From Porphyridium purpureum (lineage: Eukaryota; Rhodophyta; Bangiophyceae; Porphyridiales; Porphyridiaceae), in the NCBI GenBank assembly GCA_008690995.1, contig VRMN01000007.1:496001-560000 (forward strand): a stretch of 64,000 nt of DNA, read 5' to 3'. Made by a program: the position numbers and the translations under genes. Each line of letters begins with the position of its first letter. The first letter of the stretch is position 1. A model generated the notes under the pieces. The model was not told where the DNA came from. It searched no databases and saw nothing but the letters and a program-made list of their open reading frames with translations. This document shows, in pieces, positions 32,874 to 41,197 of the stretch.

Positions 32874-32902
<29 letters not shown>
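32874..32902. repeat. (GT)n microsatellite
   Basis: About 14 uninterrupted GT units, followed by a degenerate GGT tail. Confidence 0.95.
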
Positions 32903-33692
32903 GTGGTGTTGTGGTGGTGACAACAGAACCTCGCGCCCGCTTCCAGAGTGTACACATGGCGCTTGATGACAATGCCATGCCGCATCTCATGGTCATCTTC
33001 ATTCACATCCATAGCTAAACACACCCAGAATATGATGCGTGGTGTGTATGGGGTGCGTTTAGGTACAGTTATTGAGGGATGGGGTACAGTGAGAGATCGA
33101 GCGCTAGGACGGAGCGACACGGCATTCCGGTTGGGCACGGCGCGTGGGGCGTGTGAAGAGCAGCAGGTGGTCGGGTTCGGGAGAAGTGCCGGTCGTGGTG
33201 GACGTTGCGGTCTGGTTGGACAGGTAGGGATGAGAGTGTGTGTTTATCATCATTGAACATGATTCGTCTGCGCGTCTTTGATGTTGTGCTAGCGCGTGAT
33301 GCAAGGGTCTAGTGGGCATTGCTCGTGAAGGCCTCGCGGTCTCGAGCCGGCGAAAATTGATTGTTCACAAAAGGGTGCGGGCGGTCATATCACACATCGT
33401 ACACGCGGTCGGGATGCTTCGGTGCGTCGTTGAAAGGTCCCCGCTCCCGGGAAGGATAACCAGAGAACCACATGCACTCGTTTGATCTTTCATCACACAC
33501 ATATAGAAGCAGCAGCTTTCATGCCCTCCAAACAATCACGCCGGTGCCTCCGACGTTCCTCCGTCCCACAGTCTGTTCGTGTCGGGACGCTCCACGCTTT
33601 GGCCTTGGCCTAGACCGATTTCTTATCGGCTCGGTTCATCGCACGCTGATCCTAACCGTTGTAATTAGGTACACTGAGTACACTGGATCCTT

Positions 33693-33713
33693 CACTGTAC
33701 TTTAAGTACAGTG
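33693..33713. repeat. Perfect inverted repeat, 10-bp arms
   Basis: CACTGTACTT and AAGTACAGTG flank one base. Related GTACACTG half-sites lie just upstream (33669-33685). Confidence 0.85.
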
Positions 33714-35459
33714 TGGCCTCAGCCTGAGGAATCGACATGGGCATGTGTGCGGGAGCGATGGTGCACGCATGGGATTCGCGCCGATGATGATGTTCCTGAT
33801 CGGTCGAAAGCATGCGGGACCTCTGCGCGGTCGATCAGACTCCTTCGTGAGAGATCGCTGTAATATCGCGTTCGAATTTTGAGCCGTGGACTAGCCTGCG
33901 GTCTGTGTCGACGACAGACAGACACACATACACGTTGGGAGATGAAGAACGACGGAAATCGTAAAGAATTGCGCTCTTCTCTCATTAACCACGTGGGCAA
34001 AAAGATCCTGGCAATACGGCTGAGGCTGGCTTCGTCGACTGGAATATTCCGCAGGAAGGCCGTCATGTGGCAGCTCGTTACGGTCGACGAGAACTCGCTC
34101 GTTTTGCCGGCTTGCAAGCTGAACGCGTTATGCCCCGCGCGGTGTTCTCTCCTATTCTGGTAACAAGTCACGACTGATGCTGTGCCTCGATGTGCTCAGA
34201 AAATGGTCAGCAACATGGTACGTCAAGCCATGTCCACCGAAATGTGTATTTCCATCCGTAGCCGCGACACATGGTCCATGGGCGGCCAAGTTTTGCCCGG
34301 GCATGCTCCGAAAGCCGCTTCCATGATGAATGACAAGCATTTCAGTGTTCTGTCTGTCGATCGTGTGACTCTAAACGTCCATGACAAACTGCTGAACGCC
34401 CAGAAAGCTGTACGTCGCAAAAGTATCGGCATTCTGGACCTTCTTGTCCAGATGTTCTCTAGCGAAGCGCTTCAATTTTACCACTGTGGCAAGTGCGATT
34501 GCGTCTGGGCGAGCCGTGAGAGCCTGAGCAGACCGGATTGTGTCTAAGCTGTACCACTGGCGAGCATGTGCGCGATGCAGTCCTGCACTGCTTGTCAAAA
34601 AGCGGGAGAACGTCCGAGTCAATGGCGACGATATTTCCTTGCAAATTAGCCGCACACTTGCACGCCGCGCATGAGGCCAACATTCCTATAATCTTTACCT
34701 TACTATCCTGACACACAGCTGCACATCAAGGGGCTGGGATGGGGTCGACTCCAGCATCCACCTCCGCACCTGCCATCCTCGGAATGACGTCAAAGCGTAC
34801 CACGGCGCTGACGGTTTGAAAGCCGCCTCTTCACTTCCACAGAATATTCGACATGTCTGTCGTTGATGTTACTAGGCGTCATAGTGCCGGGACATCGAAT
34901 TTCACCTTCTGCTTTTGTGAAAGTCATACGCTAGACTTACCCGAAGAAAGCCTATTTCTACACGCACTTTGAGATTCTCATTCCCCCTCTCATCCCTTCC
35001 TGTCTATGTGGTGTCCTAGATCACATTCACTATGATACTTATCTTTTGTGCTTACCAACCAGTCTACTTTCTCTCAAGCCGGGTGTTTGTGTGTCCTTCT
35101 TCCACCCATCGAAACCCATACTTCCTCCCACACCCTTTTTCTTTCCCCTCCCCCACTTCCCCTCAGAAACTCGAGAACCCTTCCTTGTCGAAAGCCCGCG
35201 CGTACGTGCTTTAGTAATTTTGCAAGAATTCGATGTTTTTTATGTTGAGACTTTCTGCAAGAAAGGAAGGAGCAGGACAAGCGACGCAGCAGCCAGTGTA
35301 TGAAAGGGCAGGGCACCAAGATGTTGGGCGGTGAAGGGGGGAAAGAAGAAAGGGAGAAGGCAGAAGACCGAGGAAGAAGGGCGGGGAGGATCGGTCGAAG
35401 GGAAGGCGGCCTTCGGGGGAAGAGAAAGGGCACAAGACGAAGGGAGACAAGCAGAAGGC

Positions 35460-36902
35460 ATGGCGGACGGTATGAACAAGCGCGAGGAGCGTGAAAAGTA
35501 CGAAAAAATTGTGGTCGAGAAATATGGTCAGGCTGAATTGACACTTGATCGAGCAAAGGTAGACCTGAAAAAGGACCAAGAGGAGCTTGCAAAGGCGCGA
35601 GAGGAGGTCGTCCAGGCTGAAAATAAGGTAAACGAGTTGAAGGCAGCGCTTGAAAGGATGTGTGCGGAACGCGCAGACTGTATAAAAGAACTCAAGGCAT
35701 TGGAGCTCGAAATGAAAAGGCTTGAGGAAAAAATAGCAGACCAAGAAGAAAAGCTTCGTCGGTTGACACTAGAGAAAGAGAAGATTCTGGGGCGGTTGGA
35801 AGGGCTTGCAAACTCAGTTGGGAATCACAGCAACAAGCTTGCTTTGACGGAAAAGCTCAATCTTCTTGAGGATAAGCTAAAGGATTGCGATAGTCGTGCT
35901 CAAGACTTGCGGCGTGCCGTGGCCGACACGCGCAAGGAACTCCGCTTACATGAACGACAGCTCCACATGGCAGGACTCGAGATCAGCAGGCTCGAAGCTG
36001 AGCAAGCCAACGCAAGTCGCAGGAAAGCAGTTCTTGAATCGCAGGTGCAGGGGATGGAAACCAAAGCCACGGAGCTGGCAAAGCTGATCCAGGAACTTCG
36101 TAGTGAGGCCAACACTGCAAGCAATGCGATAGCGTTGGGAGTCAGCGCTGTGGCGGTGTATAATGTAGTTGCGGGAGCCGTCGCCACGCTAGTGGGCAAA
36201 ATGGTGAGCGCTGCCTTGGGCTACAGAGTGCACGCTGCCGAAAAGCAGCTGGAAAGGCTCGAGCAAGAGATGGGCGAATCACGGAGGCAGGTCCAGGAAC
36301 TCGACGCGAGCATGATGAGTATGAGCTCCACTCTGAGCGAAAAGCTTGCACTCAAGCAAGGACTCGAAGATGAAGTTGACGATTACAAGGAGCAGCTTGA
36401 TGAACTTACCAATCAAGTCAAGGCGAACGACGCGAGCCGTGCAGAGTGCACGTTTGAGCGCTACAAGATCAGAGAGCAACTGATAGACGAGGACCGGCGT
36501 ATCGAGGAGAGGAAGGAGCGGCTGCGGCAGTCGCTCGAAAAAGTGGACAGTGAGCTGAATGAACTTGACGGCGTCCATCGCCGAGATAAAGCAAGATTTT
36601 CTGCCTTGCGAAACGATGTGGACATCAAAAGGCAAGATGATCAGAAACTGGCTGCCGACGTCACAACGGCACAGGGTGCTGCAGGTTTGGCCCGCGAGAG
36701 ACTTGAAAAGTGCAAGGCAGACGTCCGGGCAAAGGAGCGCCGCGAGCTTGATTCTCGTTATGAAGTGAAGAAACAGCAGGCAGCGTTTGATAGCCTTGAT
36801 CAGGCAGTCATTTCGCAGAATAGAGACTTTGACTCGTACTTGCGCACTCACACGGATCGTGCTGAACAGCATTATGCCAATCCTATGCGAGCTGGGCCGT
36901 AA
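35460..36902 (+). CDS. Long coiled-coil protein with central hydrophobic segment (paralogue B)
   Basis: 480 residues from MADGMNKREE. An upstream in-frame Met at 35331 would add 43 low-complexity residues and is less likely. Heptad-rich coils cover about 10-215 and 260-465. They are separated at ~216-252 by a hydrophobic stretch (AIALGVSAVAVYNVVAGAVA and following) long enough to enter a membrane. The C-terminus ends HYANPMRAGP, echoing the HVNP of the gene at 28510-30291. Similar architecture suggests two diverged members of one family. Convergent with the AAA+ gene at 37483. No known family recognised. Confidence 0.83.
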   Translation: MADGMNKREEREKYEKIVVEKYGQAELTLDRAKVDLKKDQEELAKAREEVVQAENKVNELKAALERMCAERADCIKELKALELEMKRLEEKIADQEEKLRRLTLEKEKILGRLEGLANSVGNHSNKLALTEKLNLLEDKLKDCDSRAQDLRRAVADTRKELRLHERQLHMAGLEISRLEAEQANASRRKAVLESQVQGMETKATELAKLIQELRSEANTASNAIALGVSAVAVYNVVAGAVATLVGKMVSAALGYRVHAAEKQLERLEQEMGESRRQVQELDASMMSMSSTLSEKLALKQGLEDEVDDYKEQLDELTNQVKANDASRAECTFERYKIREQLIDEDRRIEERKERLRQSLEKVDSELNELDGVHRRDKARFSALRNDVDIKRQDDQKLAADVTTAQGAAGLARERLEKCKADVRAKERRELDSRYEVKKQQAAFDSLDQAVISQNRDFDSYLRTHTDRAEQHYANPMRAGP

Positions 36903-37482
36903 GAGCGGATCTTTGAGTACGAGGTCGTGATTCAAACTTTCACCTCCCTCTCGTTTTGCTTCCACGATGAAAACGTTCTGAAGTTGCGCGAGCATGCCTC
37001 CGATTCCAAAACCGGCGAACGCGTCCTTGACTGAATTGAGATACAGCGGGGTAGCCATTCTGCATATTCGAGCCCGTTTCCAGACCTCTTTGACCAAATG
37101 ATACCGTATTAGACCTGAATGCTTTTCTTGAATTTGTTTCGTGGAGAGGTGATCAATGCGCCGGTTCTTTTCTCCAAGATCTTTTATCCTCATCCTTCTT
37201 CCCCCTCCTCTTCTCGTAGTCCGACCTGCCTAGAGTGCAAGGCCAATTAAAAGTACCGCCAATGCTGGTTCGAAAGAATAAAAAAAAGGTCATTTGTTGT
37301 ACCATTCACATGATTTGGGCAGCGGCCTTAAGCAATAAAGCGAGCGAAATACACCAGGCATGGTCTCTCAAGCCACAATAAAGAGAAGGCAAGAAGGACC
37401 GCCCAACAAAGACCATTCTTCGTACTGCCACGCTGCTTCGGTAAAACGCGACACTCACATCACTCTTTTCATCCACCACGAT
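36903..37482. other. Convergent 3' region
   Basis: 580 bp between the stops of coiled-coil gene B and AAA+ paralogue 2. AATAAA-like hexamers occur near 37277 and 37377. No gene seen. Confidence 0.5.
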
Positions 37483-40400
37483 CTACTGTATCTTTAGCAT
37501 GTCCCAACTCCAGCCAAATTGATGCTTGCCCGGTAGCTCACCGCCACGAGGGTGGAAGAGGCCCTCTTGCTGGCAGCAAGACCATTTCAACTGCGACAAG
37601 AATATTCGTTGTGCAGCGCGTGTGGACGTTTGCTCCACCATTTCAATGAGCTTTTTCCGCGATGACCAGTCGTCGTGCCTGATGGGGTCTTCTTGAAAGT
37701 CGTCCCTGCGGAGAGACCCATACTCGTCTCGAGAATAAACAAGAATTTCTCCAGAATGTACGCCACATTCATCATTCTCACGAGCACGCTCGACACGCAG
37801 CCCACAATTAAAACAGCGCTTACGCGCCCGTGTCTGTTTGGTCCAACCATGATATTCGACCAAGGTCGAGACAATGGCGTCGTTCGCACTGACCGCCACA
37901 AACCATACATCTTGTGTCGAGGATCGCATTGTAGCACGCATCGTAGACATGAGTCGCGGGTTGTCCAAATGCGATCCGGAATTTGAGCCTCCGCTTGCGT
38001 TCGCAATCGAGTCATAGTCCAAAATCACCAACCCGCTCTTGTAGTGCGTCTTCAGCGCTTTGATCGTGCTTTGCCAAAACAATTGCATGTGATTTTCGTC
38101 GACCTGGTTCGCCGTGTGAAAAAGTTCGCGGCAAGCGTGCACAACGCGCGTCGTGTTGGTGGCATATGCAAGGTGCATGTACAACACCAGAAGATCGTCC
38201 AACGTCAGGTACCGCGGGTCCTCTACAAACGAGAAGAATCGGTACTGCTCTTCAAGAACCAAAATCGAACCTTCTTTCATCTTATAATCCTTCTCTATGC
38301 CCCGTAGCAGATGACGCGCGGCTTCGTTTCGCTCCTGTACCACTCGGCGCCAATCACCTGAGGTGCCCATGTCCGCAAACCTGGACACTTTCTCACAGAA
38401 TGCTTCTGCGTAAACTGCGTAATCCGAGTCATTCTGGCCCTCAGAGAACACGGCCAAAAGTAATGGACAAACATGATCGCTTAGAACTTGGTTGAAGTGT
38501 AGGTGTCTTTCGTCCGACACGCGTTGGTCTTGAGGGTGCAAGGTTGTATCGTCCATTTCAATCATTTCCGTTCTTTTGATCAAATCGATAAGACGGTCGG
38601 GTCTGTGCTCACATTGAAGGGCTGCAAGAACATCTGGAATGTTTTCTAGTCTCCCAAGCAGTCGTTTCTCCGAATCCGAGAGCTTTCGTCTTTCCAATTG
38701 AACCTGGATGTGGTCCTTACCCGCCGTCAAGTCGATCAGAATCCGCCCCGAGCATCGGTTTTCTCGACGCCCAGTTGGCGTAACGAGTTTCAGGAGCTCC
38801 TCGCCGTTGACCACCAGGTCTTCAAAGTTGAGCGTCTCGCGTGCATATGGAGCCAACACCCGTACTTGATTATGGGTAGACACGAGAATGTCCTCTTCAT
38901 CAGTGTAGTTTGCAAGGATATTCTCCGCCTCATCGTATATTTCGGCTGAAACGGTCCCATCGTCCGGAAGTTCCTGTAGGTTAAAAGATCTCAGCCTGGA
39001 CCTCAGACGCGTTAGCGCACCCATCACTTGTGACGCTCCATAATTAATCATCAGTAGGGCCACAAAGTCCTCGAACTCGCACTTTTCGCACGCGCAGCGA
39101 TTGCCCTCGATGCTCCTATGCCCTCTCGTTCCGAACATATTTCCATCTGGTTCGCCTTCATTTCCTACTCCAAGCACCCGCACCATGTGACTACGACCCG
39201 AATAAGACGGCGGTCCGACAAAGAGCTTAATGTTCATGCGCCGCATGAAAGCAGCGTCCATTTGCTCGGGATGGTTGGTTGCCACAATGAGAATCAAGTT
39301 GGGTACGTCTGATATACCTGAAATCCGAGAGAGTAGAACACTAATGATGGATGAATTGCCGCCTTCGCCGCTTCGACTCTTTACCAGCGCTTCCACTTCG
39401 TCGATCACAACGCACGCTAACCGCCACGGAACCGACGCGGCGCGGTTGGCCAGCTGATTAATCATTTTCTCGCTATATCCAACCAAGGACTTGGAAAAAT
39501 CGCCCGCAGTCAGCGTCTCGGCGATCAACTCGATGCCAAGCCCATTGCATATTTCGCGCATTAGCGTAGTCTTCCCTGTCCCTGGCGGCCCATGGAAGAG
39601 GATTCCGCGCGGCAATGATTTTTTGTACTCAAAGAGAGTGAATTTCTGTTTCATAGCCTCTTGCAGCGATTCAATCCCGACCATTCGCGAGATGAGGTTA
39701 TCAATCGCCTGCGTGACATCGTCCCGGTTTAGACGCAAATCGACGCACTTAGGCTTGGGTGTTTCTTGCGCCGTATAGTGAACAAAGCGTGCAAATGCGC
39801 GAAGGTTTTCACGCGCTTTTGCATCTAAAACCTTACCAGCGCTTCCATTCCCTGATTCCGCATCGACAGCGGTCTCCTCATTCACTTCCAACACGATTTG
39901 CTCCGGTTCGATGAGGTTCTCGATCCTGTGTACGTGACGAAGCGTAACGAAAGGTTTCGGAAGGACTGCGGAACAGAATGGCTGACCCGGAATCAATCGC
40001 TCGCCACCTTCCAGCAGCGGCTCTTGAATCGTGACATCCCCAAATAAACGAGAATTAGGCCGCAGGCGCATTTGATATTTCACTGAGCGAAGCAGCTCAC
40101 TTTTGAAGTGCTCCTCATCGCCTTGAGATTGCGTGCTGATCACGATATTCTTACACTCATGAGACGCGAAAAGGAGGTGCAAGCTCGGGGGTGCGGCTGA
40201 CTCGGGAGTTTCATTTGAAGCCGACGCGACATCTGCCGGTTGGGTCTGAGCTTCCTCAACGGAATTACCCAAGATCGTTTTCAAGTTACTCCCCCTGATT
40301 TTGATCGTGTTGAAGGTGTTCGGCATCGAAAGCACCCTCTGAATCTTCAGAAGATCCTGACTGTTCTCAGACAAGGACACTTGGGTCGCGTGTCTAGCGG

Positions 40401-40614
40401 CTTCCGCCACAGCCTCGTCAGTCCGTTCGAAGCTATCGCGACCTTTCAGCAGTGCAAGGTAAGGGCGAATGACTTCCGCCGGGATATACACACCGTCCAG
40501 CTCCATTTCACGACCCGCTCTCCTACCTTCTCCGACTTCTTTCAGTTCCCAGTCTCCTCCCCACTGACGATGAGAATACCCACTTACTTCCGATCGCTGC
40601 ATCGAATTGCTCAC
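37483..40614 (-). CDS. AAA+ ATPase with CHORD-like zinc tail, paralogue 2 (complete)
   Basis: 1,043 residues (Met37 at 40506 is an alternative start). The N-terminal ~330 residues match no known family. The AAA+ core has Walker A GPPGTGKTT (~341), Walker B CVVIDEVEAL, sensor I LIVATN and AFMRRMNIKLFVGPP. A CxCxxC cluster (RCACEKC) lies in the helical region after the core. A long helical middle follows. The C-terminal ~100 residues hold Cys/His pairs in the order CFNC (~931), CGVH, WSCC (~1009) and H, the spacing logic of a CHORD zinc module. Full-length relative of 1-3002. The AAA core somewhat resembles Pch2/TRIP13 but the domain combination does not. Likely an ATP-driven protein remodeller (inference). 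Confidence 0.88.
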   Translation of the reverse strand: MSNSMQRSEVSGYSHRQWGGDWELKEVGEGRRAGREMELDGVYIPAEVIRPYLALLKGRDSFERTDEAVAEAARHATQVSLSENSQDLLKIQRVLSMPNTFNTIKIRGSNLKTILGNSVEEAQTQPADVASASNETPESAAPPSLHLLFASHECKNIVISTQSQGDEEHFKSELLRSVKYQMRLRPNSRLFGDVTIQEPLLEGGERLIPGQPFCSAVLPKPFVTLRHVHRIENLIEPEQIVLEVNEETAVDAESGNGSAGKVLDAKARENLRAFARFVHYTAQETPKPKCVDLRLNRDDVTQAIDNLISRMVGIESLQEAMKQKFTLFEYKKSLPRGILFHGPPGTGKTTLMREICNGLGIELIAETLTAGDFSKSLVGYSEKMINQLANRAASVPWRLACVVIDEVEALVKSRSGEGGNSSIISVLLSRISGISDVPNLILIVATNHPEQMDAAFMRRMNIKLFVGPPSYSGRSHMVRVLGVGNEGEPDGNMFGTRGHRSIEGNRCACEKCEFEDFVALLMINYGASQVMGALTRLRSRLRSFNLQELPDDGTVSAEIYDEAENILANYTDEEDILVSTHNQVRVLAPYARETLNFEDLVVNGEELLKLVTPTGRRENRCSGRILIDLTAGKDHIQVQLERRKLSDSEKRLLGRLENIPDVLAALQCEHRPDRLIDLIKRTEMIEMDDTTLHPQDQRVSDERHLHFNQVLSDHVCPLLLAVFSEGQNDSDYAVYAEAFCEKVSRFADMGTSGDWRRVVQERNEAARHLLRGIEKDYKMKEGSILVLEEQYRFFSFVEDPRYLTLDDLLVLYMHLAYATNTTRVVHACRELFHTANQVDENHMQLFWQSTIKALKTHYKSGLVILDYDSIANASGGSNSGSHLDNPRLMSTMRATMRSSTQDVWFVAVSANDAIVSTLVEYHGWTKQTRARKRCFNCGLRVERARENDECGVHSGEILVYSRDEYGSLRRDDFQEDPIRHDDWSSRKKLIEMVEQTSTRAAQRIFLSQLKWSCCQQEGLFHPRGGELPGKHQFGWSWDMLKIQ

Positions 40615-41197
40615 AAATCGCCCCGATTTAACGCGTCCCGTTTTCTACGAAGACGTGCCTTTTTAATGGAACATCGCGCGCGCCGATTTCCGCAACGGAT
40701 TTCTGCGCGCATGCAGTTCGCGTGACATGTCGGTCGCCGGTATCTTGCGTCACCAGCCTCCGATCAGAACAACCATAGCGTGGACGCGCGTGGCGCGGAT
40801 TCGCTAGATTGTACGTGGGTTTGCCATGGGTTCGTGTGGGGTAACAGAGATCGCGTAAACACCCACATGCGTCTGCAATTCGTGCGAAACGAGCGCCATG
40901 GCATGGCTAGGCCAGACGCCATAGAATCTCGTGTATTCTCTCAATCGCGGCGCTAGTCTAGAAGATTGCATATCGTGGATCGGAATCGTACATCCTCGCG
41001 AGCCTCCGTTTCGGCGTTGTCTGATGAATGTCTGCCGTCTACAAACTTCTCCTGTCGCCAATTGATGACCACGATAGTAGGCTGTACTGTGCGCCCGCTA
41101 ATGCACGCCTTTGTGTGTATCCCACGGCCACTTTGTATATCTCGATCAAAGTCGCACAAGAAACGTTTGTTGCCTGAAGTTCTGCTCTCGGGTGGCT
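40615..41197. other. Intergenic, no gene seen
   Basis: 583 bp between the 5' end of AAA+ paralogue 2 and the 3' end of the helicase gene, both on the minus strand. It should contain the AAA+ promoter. Confidence 0.45.

Larger units (their letters stand above)
32206..35330. other. Long intergenic region with simple repeats
   Basis: 3.1 kb. It contains the pyrimidine-rich leader and promoter of the light-harvesting gene, triplet runs TAC/AAT (about 32651-32678), a (GT)n run (32874-32902) and a 21-bp hairpin (33693-33713). A 121-residue plus-strand frame at 34182-34547 is not supported. No tRNA seen. Confidence 0.5.

Noticed and set aside
33861-33880. GTTCGAA-containing segment as a tRNA B box
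   Set aside because: No A box or acceptor stem can be paired around it.
34182-34547. 121-residue plus frame with a CGKCDC cluster
   Set aside because: No homology recognised, no coherent extension, and an opposite-strand frame overlaps it.
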